A stretch of DNA of 64,000 bases from Sphaerochaetaceae bacterium. GTDB lineage: Bacteria > Spirochaetota > Spirochaetia > Sphaerochaetales > Sphaerochaetaceae. The stretch covers positions 62,001 to 126,000 of the forward strand of contig JAKSPE010000001.1 of NCBI GenBank assembly GCA_024405015.1. Direction: 5' to 3'. Position 1 is the stretch's first letter; each line of letters opens with the position of its first letter. Below are positions 34,888 through 43,447 of the stretch, piece after piece. The position numbers were made by a program, and so were the translations under genes. Under the pieces are notes generated by a model, which was given only the letters and a program-made list of their open reading frames with translations, did no database searches and was not told the origin of the DNA.

Positions 34888-34915
34888 TTGAATCACCCCT
34901 TGTTTTTGATATAGT
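34888..34915 (+). promoter_or_regulatory. trkA promoter
   Basis: TTGAAT (34888-34893), a 16-bp spacer and TATAGT (34910-34915). The predicted start site near 34922 lies downstream of ATG 34918, so that codon cannot be used; translation should begin at ATG 34927 with a leader of about five bases. Confidence 0.7.
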
Positions 34916-34926
34916 ATATGGAGGTT

Positions 34927-36297
34927 ATGAAAGTACTAATCCTGGGTGCAGGCCGCAGAGGAATCAGACTTGCAAGAAGACTCGTAGAAGAGAACAAGGA
35001 TGTCATCATCATTGATGAGGACGTCGATGACGTCAACGCCGCAATGGCAAAGGTTGACTGTCTTGCTGTAACCGGAAGCGGTACAAGCCTCGAAGATCTC
35101 AGTGATGCAGGTCTTGCCGATGCCGATGCCTTCATTGCCCTCACTGGTAGTGATGAGACAAACCTCGTCTCCAGTGGTATCGCAGCCTCCGAATTCAAAG
35201 TACCTCTAACCATCGCATCCATCCGAAACCTTTCATACACAGGCTACAGCGGTGTCGGAACATCCCTGATGGGAATCAACCACATCGTCAATCCAACCCA
35301 GGAAGTTGCCCAGTACATTTACCAGGATGTCGAGCGTGGTATCTACAGTGATATCATCTCTTTTGAAAACTCCTCCCTGCTTCTGTACAACGTCTATGTC
35401 GAGAAGAACTCCCCTTATGCCAACAAGCTGGTCAAACAGCTTCGTAAGGAGATTGATGCAAACTTCATCATTGCAGCCCTCAATCGAAACGGAGAAGCTC
35501 TGGTTCCAAGTGGAGACACCACTGTCCGAACCGGTGATACCTTGAGTCTTGTTGCCCATGAAGACAGTGTTGAGAAGATTCTCTCCTCTGTCGGTCGCAG
35601 AAGACAAAAACCTAAGCGCGTTGCCATTGTCGGTGCCACACAGGTGTGTGACTTCCTCCTGCGTCTGGTTCCAAAGAGCAGACACAAGGACATTGCCATC
35701 ATTGATATGGACAAGGAAGTGTGTGAGAAGTTCGCTACCATGTACCCGAACGTACTGGTTTTGAATGCCGACATCACAAACGAAGAGGTCTTTGAAGAGG
35801 AGAGCCTTGGCAGCTACGACCTGATGCTGTGTCTGACCTACAACGATGAGCTGAACATCATCACCGCCAGCTATGCAAAGCACTTCGGCATCAAGAACAG
35901 CATGGCCCTGGTCAACCAGAATCCGAACTACATCCGCATGGCAAGCCACTTGGATATCGATTCCATCATCTCGACCCAGGATGTCACAGTCGACTCCCTC
36001 ATGCGTTATCTGCATGGTCAGAACATCTCCAGTATGCATTCCCTCTTCGATGGTCAGATTGAGGCCATTGAGGTCAATGTCACAGCAGACAGCAAACTTT
36101 CCGGCAAGCTTCTCAAGGACATTGATATGAGAGGAAAGGGAATCATCGCTGGTGTCACCAAGAAAGACGGCTCTACCGTCATTCCTGGTGGTCTGTACCA
36201 GATCGAGACCGATGACACACTGATTACGGTCTTTGAACGAAAGTCCACAGAGTTCATCCAGAAGCTTCTGAACACCAAGAGCAAGGCAGAGAACTGA
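34927..36297 (+). CDS. trkA: Trk potassium uptake regulator TrkA
   Basis: A 456-residue peripheral protein with two RCK units. Unit one begins MKVLILGAGRRGIRLARRL (GxGxxG nucleotide site) with acidic IIDEDVDDV; unit two begins KRVAIVGATQVCDFLLRLV near residue 235 with IIDMDKE. Each is followed by a RCK_C/TrkA-C domain. It gates TrkH with NAD(H)/ATP. The promoter position selects ATG 34927 (see promoter entry). It is followed by trkH after one base. Confidence 0.93.
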   Translation: MKVLILGAGRRGIRLARRLVEENKDVIIIDEDVDDVNAAMAKVDCLAVTGSGTSLEDLSDAGLADADAFIALTGSDETNLVSSGIAASEFKVPLTIASIRNLSYTGYSGVGTSLMGINHIVNPTQEVAQYIYQDVERGIYSDIISFENSSLLLYNVYVEKNSPYANKLVKQLRKEIDANFIIAALNRNGEALVPSGDTTVRTGDTLSLVAHEDSVEKILSSVGRRRQKPKRVAIVGATQVCDFLLRLVPKSRHKDIAIIDMDKEVCEKFATMYPNVLVLNADITNEEVFEEESLGSYDLMLCLTYNDELNIITASYAKHFGIKNSMALVNQNPNYIRMASHLDIDSIISTQDVTVDSLMRYLHGQNISSMHSLFDGQIEAIEVNVTADSKLSGKLLKDIDMRGKGIIAGVTKKDGSTVIPGGLYQIETDDTLITVFERKSTEFIQKLLNTKSKAEN

Positions 36298-36298
36298 T

Positions 36299-37771
36299 AT
36301 GAATTTCAGAAAAGACATCAAGCTTTTAGCAATCATCCTGATTTTCATTGCATTTCTGATGCTCATTCCTATGTTTGTGAGCATGTCCTTCCATGAAACA
36401 AAAGCTGTCATGGCCTTCCTCTGGACGATCATCCTCATGGTCGTCGTTTCCGGAGCAACGCTTCTTGCGACACGAAAGGTCGAAATCAAGAACCTTGTCC
36501 AACGCGATGGCTTTTTCTTTGTTACCTTTACTTGGGTTGTTGCTACGGCCTTTGGTGCCATTCCACTGATGCTTTCAGGCGATTTCACAAGCTACAGTGC
36601 AGCCTATTTTGAGATCATGAGCGGCTACACCACCACAGGAGCCACAACACTTGCCGACATTGAGGCTTGCTACAAAGGAATCCTGTTCTGGCGAAGCATG
36701 ACAAACTGGCTGGGTGGCATGGGAATCGTCGTTCTCTTTGTTGCCCTTCTTCCTGCCATTGGAGCCGGTGCAAACATCGGAAACGGAACCTTTCATCTCA
36801 TGGGTGCCGAGTCCGTAGGTCCTGTCAAAGGAAAGCTCACTCCAAAGACCAAGACCACAGCCATTGCATTGTGGGGTATCTACGTAGGCTTTTCCATATT
36901 AGAAGCCATTCTGCTCTGTTTTGGAGGCCTTAGCGTCTATGAGGCAGTCACTGTCACCTTCTCCACCATTGCAGCAGCAGGTTTCTGTGTAAAAGGCGCC
37001 TCTATCGGAGCTTTTAACAGCGCTTATGTTGATATTGTCGTCACCATTTTCATGTTGATCGCCGGTGCCAACTTCTCGCTTTACTACAAGGCTTTCACCG
37101 GCAAGATTCGTGATGCGCTGAAGGACTCTGAGCTTCGCTGGTTCTTTTTCATCTGGCTCATCGCATCTCTTCTTGTTGCCCTTCAGCTCAGTATTACTGG
37201 AACTTATGCGAACTTCTTCACATCATTTCGCTATGCAGCATTCCATATCGCTTCTGTCGTAACGACAACAGGCTTTGCCACTACGAACTATCTGAACTGG
37301 CCGACATTCTCCATCATGCTTGTCGTGCTTATGATGTTCATTGGTGGCTGTGCAGGCTCTGCTGGCGGTGGTATGAAGGTTACCCGTATCGAGACACTGT
37401 GGAAGCTTGTCACAAACAACATCAAGAAGAAGATTCACCCAGCATCAGTCACAAAGGTACGACTTGGTGATGATATCGTTCACGATGACACACTCATCTC
37501 CATTGCAGCATTCTGTGCTATGTACATGATCACATGGCTTGTCGGTACAGTTATTCTTTCCCTTACTGGTTTTGATATTGAAACCTGTATGGCAGCTTCC
37601 ATTCTGAGCCTTGGAAACATCGGTATCGGTTTTGGTCAGGTCGGACCGGCCGGAAACTTTGCCAACTTCCCAGGCTGGGCCATGTGGGTCTGCAGTTTTG
37701 AGATGCTTCTTGGAAGACTCGAGCTGTTTACCGTCTACTCCCTCTTCTCCAAGGCTTTCTGGAAGAGATAA
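36299..37771 (+). CDS. trkH: Trk potassium uptake channel subunit TrkH
   Basis: A 490-residue membrane protein with the fourfold MPM layout of TrkH/KtrB. Selectivity-filter loops are visible as MSGYTTTGATTL (about residue 108), FSTIAAAGFCVKG (about 222), VTTTGFATTNY (about 322) and SLGNIGIGFGQVGP near 440. It conducts K+ inward, gated by TrkA. It starts one base after the trkA stop, indicating coupled translation. Confidence 0.94.
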   Translation: MNFRKDIKLLAIILIFIAFLMLIPMFVSMSFHETKAVMAFLWTIILMVVVSGATLLATRKVEIKNLVQRDGFFFVTFTWVVATAFGAIPLMLSGDFTSYSAAYFEIMSGYTTTGATTLADIEACYKGILFWRSMTNWLGGMGIVVLFVALLPAIGAGANIGNGTFHLMGAESVGPVKGKLTPKTKTTAIALWGIYVGFSILEAILLCFGGLSVYEAVTVTFSTIAAAGFCVKGASIGAFNSAYVDIVVTIFMLIAGANFSLYYKAFTGKIRDALKDSELRWFFFIWLIASLLVALQLSITGTYANFFTSFRYAAFHIASVVTTTGFATTNYLNWPTFSIMLVVLMMFIGGCAGSAGGGMKVTRIETLWKLVTNNIKKKIHPASVTKVRLGDDIVHDDTLISIAAFCAMYMITWLVGTVILSLTGFDIETCMAASILSLGNIGIGFGQVGPAGNFANFPGWAMWVCSFEMLLGRLELFTVYSLFSKAFWKR

Positions 37772-37801
37772 GCATTGTATTGAAATTATGCAGTAAGTCA
37801 C

Positions 37802-37837
37802 ATGGGGCTGTTGTGAAATGCAATAGTCCCATTTTTC
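37802..37837 (+). terminator. trkAH terminator
   Basis: ATGGGGCTGTTG and CAATAGTCCCAT form a stem with small mismatches around a seven-base loop, followed by TTTTT. Confidence 0.75.
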
Positions 37838-37864
37838 ATTATTCGTGCGCATTCAAGTTTGCAA

Positions 37865-37948
37865 AGTAATCTTGGAAGAGCAAAAAACGGCCTTTCAAGA
37901 TTACATAGTCATCTTGAAGGAGTAAAATACAGCGTTCCAAGATGACAT
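37865..37948. repeat. Two tandem 42-bp palindromic units with covarying stems
   Basis: Units 37865-37906 and 37907-37948 are adjacent, 42 bp each, identical at 33 positions. Each is a palindrome: GTAATCTTG...CAAGATTAC in the first and GTCATCTTG...CAAGATGAC in the second. The A-T pair of unit one is replaced by C-G in unit two with both sides changed, so the pairing is conserved. This is a candidate RNA hairpin pair or a double protein-binding site. Confidence 0.75.
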
Positions 37949-37979
37949 GTACTTCAAGCGATTGTGTCAGATGCTGTGT

Positions 37980-38163
37980 GATGCCTGTTCAGACCAGCCT
38001 GCCTGGATGGCAAGCGGCCCCTAAGCCTGGCGCCGCCATGGCATGGCGTCCTGAAAGGGGTATGATCAGGCCTTACATGGCATATGCACATGAGCGGGAC
38101 CAGACTTAAGATAGAGGAAAACGCTACACGCTAAAAATCACATCCTAGCGCGCCTTTTTTGTT
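37980..38163 (+). ncRNA. Possible structured RNA with terminator
   Basis: A GC-rich stretch in an otherwise AT-rich, gene-free region (37772-38434). Nested helices can be drawn: GCCTG (about 37995) with CAGGC, CCCCT with AGGGG, and CGCCAT-GGC-ATGGCG at the tip. It ends with CGCTA/TAGCG followed by CGCCTTTTTT, a terminator-like 3' end. No promoter is convincing, and I could not match it firmly to 6S, tmRNA, SRP or RNase P. Strand is inferred from the terminator. Confidence 0.3.
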
Positions 38164-38224
38164 TTCCATTATGCAATAGGCAAAATCGATAAAGTCGATT
38201 TTTCAAGCCATTTTATGGGGCTTC

Positions 38225-38242
38225 TATCCACTCGAGTGGATA
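38225..38242. promoter_or_regulatory. 18-bp perfect palindrome TATCCACTCGAGTGGATA
   Basis: A perfect palindrome in the intergenic region upstream of a tiny ORF (38320-38364, 14 residues, with a good AAGGAG site). It has the form of a dimer-binding operator. No promoter is clear around it. A short hairpin AATCGA-TAAAG-TCGATT plus Ts lies just before it (38184-38203). Confidence 0.35.
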
Positions 38243-38381
38243 CCAACCATCTCATTTTGGGTCTATCTATCAACAAAGTATCCAAAGGAATTCAGGCAGT
38301 CCATTTTAAGGAGCACAATATGGGATATTTCATCTTGGTGTCTACCCAATGCATCCTAAGATAGAACCATGAGAGCATAAA

Positions 38382-38415
38382 AAAACTGGCCACCTTTCGG
38401 CGACCAGTTTTTGAT
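38382..38415. terminator. Bidirectional terminator of the porin-like operon
   Basis: On the minus strand AAACTGGTCGCC-GAAA-GGTGGCCAGTTT followed by a T-run, 20 bases after the last porin gene stop; T-rich on the other side too. Confidence 0.85.
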
Positions 38416-38434
38416 GTTTTCTTCTAGCGAGCTA

Positions 38435-39688
38435 TTAGAAAGCGATCTTAGCAGAAGCTGTGATTGTTCCGAGATGGTTCTCAACATCCTTGAAATTGAG
38501 ACCAGCGTAAACAAGTGAAAGCTCTGCGTTCTCGACGATAGCGTCTGAAGAGATTCCGCACTTGAATGGAACTGATACAACAACATCATTGATATCAAAT
38601 GCGAGAACAATTGCACACTCTTCGAAAGCAGTGAACTTCTCAGCTGTGTATGTAACTGTCTCTGAAAGGTCGAGGACATTAGCGAAGACTGCGTATGACT
38701 CAGCAACTTCAACCTCGAATGCATCGATTGTGCATGTCTCTGCAGCACCAACTGTGATTTCTCTAGCATCAACAAGAAGGTTACGAGCATCAACAGCACC
38801 CTCAACAGCAACAGCGACATCTTCGATATCGAAATCGTAAGATGCAGCAACCTTTGCGTTGACAGAAGGTGTCTTAGCGTTGTCGCCTGTGTACTTAGCA
38901 GCATCAACTGTCATAGCACCTGGTGTGACATATGCATCAACTGTGACGAACTTGTAAGCAGCCTTAGCAGCAACTTCGTAAAGGACGTTGCCGTTGTCGT
39001 ACTTGCCATCAACTGCGACGCTAGCTGAAAGATCATCAGCCTTGTAAGCAGCCTTAGCAGAAGCACCAGCATAGCTGTCAGAGTCGCTGTAAACGAGGTA
39101 AGCACCAGCGTTGACAGAAACTGCTTCGTCAGCGAACTTGAAGGTAGGTGTCTCTACGTGACCGTAGAAGTTGTAAGCCTTTCCTTCAATGTTGCCCTTA
39201 GCACCGAAACCACCATTCCAATCCTTGTAGCTAACTGTGAAACCATCGTAAACTCCGGAGACAGCCTGGATTGTGTTGTCAACAGGCTTCTTGGAAGAAT
39301 TCAGATAGTAAGAAGAAGCAAGGTCAAGTGTTGCACCGGATCCGAGGATACCGAATGTCCACTCACCAACATGGATGTTAGCCTTTGTGATAGCTGTTGT
39401 TACAGCGATATTAGCTTTATCCTGACCAGCGTTTGCCTGGGAAATCTTTGCAGATGCATTAGCAGCAATCTCTGCCCAAATCTCTGTGCTGTGGTCAGCT
39501 ACTTCAACCTTAGTTGTGTCATACTCGAAGGAGAATGTATAGTTTGAAACGCTAGAATTCTTGAAACCCCAATCAGTTGTGTCAAGATTGTAGCCGAAGT
39601 CAATCTGTGCAGCTCCCTTAAGTGTTCCAGCGAAAGCGCAGGAAGCAACGAGTGCGACGATAAGAAGTGTAATGATACCTTTCTTCAT
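38435..39688 (-). CDS. Porin-like outer-membrane protein, paralogue 2
   Basis: A 417-residue protein with signal peptide (…VASCAFA-G) and dense amphipathic strands, ending TITASAKIAF with the C-terminal Phe of BAM substrates. Segments AAQIDFGYNLD, TTDWGFKNS, NIHVGEWTFGIL, VDGF/YDGFTV and GFGAKGN recur almost unchanged in the paralogue at 39725. The leader also contains VASC, a formal lipobox, so lipidation cannot be excluded. It is the second gene of a bicistronic unit, 36 bases after paralogue 1, with its own AGGAGG site. Confidence 0.8.
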   Translation of the reverse strand: MKKGIITLLIVALVASCAFAGTLKGAAQIDFGYNLDTTDWGFKNSSVSNYTFSFEYDTTKVEVADHSTEIWAEIAANASAKISQANAGQDKANIAVTTAITKANIHVGEWTFGILGSGATLDLASSYYLNSSKKPVDNTIQAVSGVYDGFTVSYKDWNGGFGAKGNIEGKAYNFYGHVETPTFKFADEAVSVNAGAYLVYSDSDSYAGASAKAAYKADDLSASVAVDGKYDNGNVLYEVAAKAAYKFVTVDAYVTPGAMTVDAAKYTGDNAKTPSVNAKVAASYDFDIEDVAVAVEGAVDARNLLVDAREITVGAAETCTIDAFEVEVAESYAVFANVLDLSETVTYTAEKFTAFEECAIVLAFDINDVVVSVPFKCGISSDAIVENAELSLVYAGLNFKDVENHLGTITASAKIAF

Positions 39689-39724
39689 TAGATCCTCCTA
39701 TAGGAATTAATCGCTAATTCTCTA

Positions 39725-40975
39725 TTAGAAAGCGATCTTAGCAGAAGCTGTGATTGTACCAAGCTTGTTCTCGAGATCCATGAAATCAAGACCCTTGTAC
39801 TTGAGAGAAAGCTCTGCGTTCTCAACAACAGCCTTTGTAGAAATACCACACTCGAATGGGATAGATGTAACAACATCAGAAGCACCAAACTCGAGAGCGA
39901 TTGCACATGTCTCATAAGCTGTGAACTTCTCAGCTGTGTATGTGACTGTCTCTGCAACGTCGAGAGTCTTAGCGAAGATTGCGTATTCCTCAGAAACCTC
40001 AACCTCGATAGCATCGATTGTGCATGTCTCTGTAGCAGCAACAACAACTTCTCTTGCGTCAACGAGAACGTTGCGAGCATCAACAGCGCCTTCAACTGCA
40101 ACTGTGACATCTTCGAGATCGAAGTCATAGGAAGCAGCAACCTTAGCGTTGAGGGAAGCTGTCTTAGCATTGTCACCTGTGTAAGCAGCAGCAGAAGCTG
40201 TCATAGCACCTGGTGTTACGTAGACGTTAGCTGTAACGAACTTGTATGCAGCAGCAACAGCAACTTCATAAAGGAAGTTATCTGTGTAAGCAACATCAGC
40301 AGCAACGCTTGCAGAAAGCTCATCAGCAGCATAAGCAGCCTTAGCAGATGCACCGAACTTGTTAGCTGTGTCAGCTACGACAGCGTATGCACCACCATTG
40401 ACAGAAACGGAATCCTCAGCGAACTTGAAGGTAGGAGTCTCAACGTGAGCGAAGACTGTGTATGTCTCTGCCTCGAAGTTACCCTTAGCACCGAAACCAC
40501 CCTTCCAATCCTTGTAAGCAACTGTGAAACCATCAACAACACCAGAAACAGCTGTGATTGTGTCATCAACTGGCTTCTTGGAAGCATTGAGGTAGTAAGA
40601 AGAAGCAAGATCAAGTGTTGAACCTGCGTTCAGGATACCGAATGTCCACTCACCAACATGGATGTTAGCCTTTGTGATAGATGTTGTAACAGCAATGTTA
40701 GCAGTTGTCTTATCAGCGTTTGCCTGTGTGATCTTTGCAGAAGCTGTAGCAGCGATCTCTGCCCAAACGTCTGTTGTGTGATCTGCGACCTCAACCTTTG
40801 TTGAGTCATAGTCGAATGAGAATGTGTAAGTTGTTGCCTTGCTGTTCTTGAAACCCCAATCGGTGTTGTCAAGATTGTAAGCGAAGTCAATCTGTGCGGA
40901 ACCTGTGAGCTTGCCTGCGAATGCGCAAGAAGCGACCAGTGCCATAATCAAAAGTACGATAATACCCTTTTTCAT
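39725..40975 (-). CDS. Porin-like outer-membrane protein, paralogue 1
   Basis: A 416-residue barrel protein, about two-thirds identical by eye to the protein at 38435, with the same leader (VASCAFAG) and the same end TITASAKIAF. High Ala, Val and Thr and few Cys suit an abundant envelope protein. The ribosome-binding site is TTGGAGGAAGT. The leader of about 65 bases has the hairpin CTGGTCC-A-GGACCAG (41000-41014), possibly stabilising the mRNA. It is probably a major surface protein. Confidence 0.82.
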   Translation of the reverse strand: MKKGIIVLLIMALVASCAFAGKLTGSAQIDFAYNLDNTDWGFKNSKATTYTFSFDYDSTKVEVADHTTDVWAEIAATASAKITQANADKTTANIAVTTSITKANIHVGEWTFGILNAGSTLDLASSYYLNASKKPVDDTITAVSGVVDGFTVAYKDWKGGFGAKGNFEAETYTVFAHVETPTFKFAEDSVSVNGGAYAVVADTANKFGASAKAAYAADELSASVAADVAYTDNFLYEVAVAAAYKFVTANVYVTPGAMTASAAAYTGDNAKTASLNAKVAASYDFDLEDVTVAVEGAVDARNVLVDAREVVVAATETCTIDAIEVEVSEEYAIFAKTLDVAETVTYTAEKFTAYETCAIALEFGASDVVTSIPFECGISTKAVVENAELSLKYKGLDFMDLENKLGTITASAKIAF

Positions 40976-41045
40976 ACTTCCTCCAATAATTTCGGGACTG
41001 GTCCAGGACCAGCTTTTGCCCCTTTTTTCTCGTTATACAGAAGCC

Positions 41046-41074
41046 ATTTTAACAATGACCATAGTAACTGTCAA
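41046..41074 (-). promoter_or_regulatory. Strong sigma-70 promoter of the porin-like operon
   Basis: On the minus strand TTGACA (41069-41074), a 17-bp spacer and TAAAAT (41046-41051). The perfect -35, optimal spacing and good ribosome-binding site predict strong expression. Confidence 0.78.
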
Positions 41075-41140
41075 GAAAAACCAAAGAAAACGGAGTTAGT
41101 TACACAAAAAAAGATGAAAAAACTTATTTCTTTATACAAA

Positions 41141-42049
41141 CTAGAGAAGATAGGCAAATTCAGAGGATTCCAGGTTGCCGTTCCACTGTTTGAGAGAGTA
41201 TTCCAGGTAGTCCACAGACGGATCCAAGGCCACTTCATGGCCGATAATCGAGTTCTTGAAGAATGCAGACTGAGCCGTAAACGGCATGATGACACCCTGG
41301 ATCTGTTGGCGCTCAAGCTCTCGGTTCAGCAGATCGAACATCAGGCTGAACAGCCCAAGTTCTCTGTGGCTCTCTTCTATATAATAATAGAGGATGCAGC
41401 ACTTGTCTCCAACGTTCTCATAGATAATTGCGCCACAAGGGGTCTCCCCTTTGACGACCTCAAAGGCCTGTCGATCCTGAAAACCTTCCAGGGTTTTTGC
41501 AGCGATAGCATTGCTACCGACGTAGTTTTGCATCAGGTCTTCACAATAGTTGTCCAAAGACTCCAGGTGCACAATCTCAAAATCGGCAAGAAGTTCGCCA
41601 AGACCAAGACCGTCCTCCGATTCATCTGTGGTTTTCTGAGAACCGAAGTTTGCTCGATACCAGGCCTTGATATGGGCCTTCATCTTATGGTCCTTGAACT
41701 CATACCACTGCTGAAGAGACTCAGAGTCGCTTGCAAGCACATCACGAAATCGACGGAACACCCCGTGGGAGCGACCGGAAAGTTCGCGAAGAAGCTTTTC
41801 CTTGAGTTTATGGTTCTTACAGACATTCACAAAGGATACCATCAGCTGATAACCATCGGAGCTGCCCCAAGGTGGAAGTTCTACAAGGTACTCGTCTGGA
41901 ACTTCCACATCATCACCACCGAACTCACGACTGTAGACACTACCATCCTTAATATTAAGGTAATAGTCTGCGTCCTGGTTCTCCATGCCCCAGATGATCT
42001 GGGAGAGAATCTCGTCTGTGAATACCGGAAGTCTGTAGTGTCTGCTCAT
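41141..42049 (-). CDS. UPF0158 domain protein with GNAT-like C-terminal domain
   Basis: A 302-residue protein. Residues 1-135 match the UPF0158 pattern, with DADYYLNIKDGSVYSREFG, SSDGYQLMVSFV, the core GRSHGVFRRFRDVL and YEFKDHKMKAHIKAWY. Residues about 150-290 look like an acetyltransferase fold (CGAIIYENVGDKCCILYYYI, SHRELGLFSLMFDLLNREL), giving an unusual fusion. The role is unknown. TATAAT (42056-42061) ends six bases before ATG 42049 with no ribosome-binding site, so a leaderless mRNA is predicted. Confidence 0.7.
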   Translation of the reverse strand: MSRHYRLPVFTDEILSQIIWGMENQDADYYLNIKDGSVYSREFGGDDVEVPDEYLVELPPWGSSDGYQLMVSFVNVCKNHKLKEKLLRELSGRSHGVFRRFRDVLASDSESLQQWYEFKDHKMKAHIKAWYRANFGSQKTTDESEDGLGLGELLADFEIVHLESLDNYCEDLMQNYVGSNAIAAKTLEGFQDRQAFEVVKGETPCGAIIYENVGDKCCILYYYIEESHRELGLFSLMFDLLNRELERQQIQGVIMPFTAQSAFFKNSIIGHEVALDPSVDYLEYSLKQWNGNLESSEFAYLL

Positions 42050-42102
42050 AGTTTCATTATAGCACTCTACCAAGTGCTTTTGAAATGCCAAATTCCCGAT
42101 AT

Positions 42103-42597
42103 TCAATCGCGAGAACGAAGGTCGGAAGAGGAAAAGCCGAGTTTCATCAGACAGGCGCGAATTTCGTCCTCGGTCTCAGCCTTACCTTTCTTGGCAATGG
42201 AAAGGCGGGCCTTCTCCACCATCTCTGCTGTGTATTCACAGTCATAGATCTCATCCAGGACTTTGCGGGTAACGTTTCGGTCAGCACCTTTGGCAGCCAG
42301 ACGCTGAGCAACCAAACCCTTGCCTTCCGGATGGCGGCGATTGTTGGAATGCACAAAGCTTTGGACATAGCGGGCCTCGCTTAGGGATCCATTGTCCTCA
42401 AGCGCATCCAAAGTGGACTCTATGACATCCGAGGAGTATCCCTTGGTCTTCAGTTTCAGGGCAAGCTCTTTGCGGTTGTGTTCGCGGATCGTCAAATAGG
42501 TCACAGCTTGGCGAGTGCATTCTGCTTGTGTGTTCTGAAAAAAAGAGGAGCCATCCCCTTTTGTGGACAGCTCCTTCTTGCGGTACATAGATCCCAT
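42103..42597 (-). CDS. recX: Regulatory protein RecX
   Basis: A 164-residue RecX-family protein made of three-helix repeats: AVTYLTIREHNRKELALKL, SDVIESTLDALEDNGSLSEARYVQSFV and GLVAQRLAAKGADRNVTRKVLDEI. RecX binds RecA filaments and limits recombination. The ATG overlaps the rpsI stop by one base (TAATG), so expression is coupled to ribosomal protein S9, an unusual neighbour for recX. Confidence 0.88.
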   Translation of the reverse strand: MGSMYRKKELSTKGDGSSFFQNTQAECTRQAVTYLTIREHNRKELALKLKTKGYSSDVIESTLDALEDNGSLSEARYVQSFVHSNNRRHPEGKGLVAQRLAAKGADRNVTRKVLDEIYDCEYTAEMVEKARLSIAKKGKAETEDEIRACLMKLGFSSSDLRSRD

Positions 42598-43007
42598 TAT
42601 CTCTTGGAGAACTGGAACTTGCGTCTTGCGCCTCTCTGACCGTACTTCTTTCTCTCGACCATTCTTGGGTCTCTTGTAAGGAAGCCGTTCTCGTGAAGAG
42701 CAGGTCTGTTAGCCTCGTTCTCTGCAACAAGTGCACGAGCGATACCGTGGCGGCAAGCACCAGCCTGACCAGACTGTCCACCACCAGCAACTGTGATGAC
42801 AATGTCGAACTTGCCCTCATTGTCTGTAACAGCAAGTGGCTGCTTGACCTGATAGATGCAAAGTGGATCGCTGAAGTACTCAGCAACGTCTCTTCCGTTG
42901 ACTGTGATCTTACCGTTACCCTCACGGAGGTAGACACGTGCAACAGCAGTCTTTCTGCGGCCAGTACCCTGACCAAGGTTAATGTTCTTTTCTTCTGTCT
43001 TAGCCAT
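42597..43007 (-). CDS. rpsI: 30S ribosomal protein S9
   Basis: A 136-residue S9 protein with GTGRRKTAVARVYLREGNGK at the start, VTVAGGGQSGQAGACRHGIARAL (split) in the centre and the conserved C-terminal KYGQRGARRKFQFSKR that reaches the P-site tRNA. It forms the canonical rplM-rpsI pair. Confidence 0.98.
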   Translation of the reverse strand: MAKTEEKNINLGQGTGRRKTAVARVYLREGNGKITVNGRDVAEYFSDPLCIYQVKQPLAVTDNEGKFDIVITVAGGGQSGQAGACRHGIARALVAENEANRPALHENGFLTRDPRMVERKKYGQRGARRKFQFSKR

Positions 43008-43018
43008 TTTCGTACCCC

Positions 43019-43447
43019 TTAGATTTCAACCTGGATTGGCTGCTGTGCAGCATGTGGATGCTCAGCACCAGCATAGACCTTCACGTTTGTGAAGAGCTTG
43101 CGTCCGAGTGGTCCCTTTGGAAGCATACCCTTGATTGCGTGCTCCATTGGATAGCATGGCTTGCGAACGATTGTCTGAGCGTATGTCTCTTCCTTCATTC
43201 CACCTGCATAACCGGATACGCGGCGATACATCTTATCCTGAGCCTTATTGCCGGACATAGCAGCCTTAGCTACGTTGATGATGATAACATAATCACCCAT
43301 GTCCTCGTTTGGGAGATATTCTGGCTTGTTCTTTCCACGGAGAATGTTAGTAGCTGCAACAGCGACACGACCGAGCTCCTTGCCCTCTGCGTCGATGAGG
43401 TACCACTTCTTTTCCATCTGCTGTGGCTTTACAATAATTGTCTTCAT
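43019..43447 (-). CDS. rplM: 50S ribosomal protein L13
   Basis: A 142-residue L13 with WYLIDAEGKELGRVAVAATNI, GDYVIIINVAKA, AIKGMLPKGPLGRKLF and the end VYAGAEHPHAAQQP. Start 43447 has AGGTG about eight bases upstream. It is the first gene of rplM-rpsI-recX, preceded by a 168-base structured leader. Confidence 0.98.
   Translation of the reverse strand: MKTIIVKPQQMEKKWYLIDAEGKELGRVAVAATNILRGKNKPEYLPNEDMGDYVIIINVAKAAMSGNKAQDKMYRRVSGYAGGMKEETYAQTIVRKPCYPMEHAIKGMLPKGPLGRKLFTNVKVYAGAEHPHAAQQPIQVEI

Noticed and set aside
37980..38163. preQ1 riboswitch, suggested by AGAGG…CTACACGCTAAAAA
   Set aside because: The second strand CCTCT of the P1 helix is missing and no coding gene follows on the plus strand.
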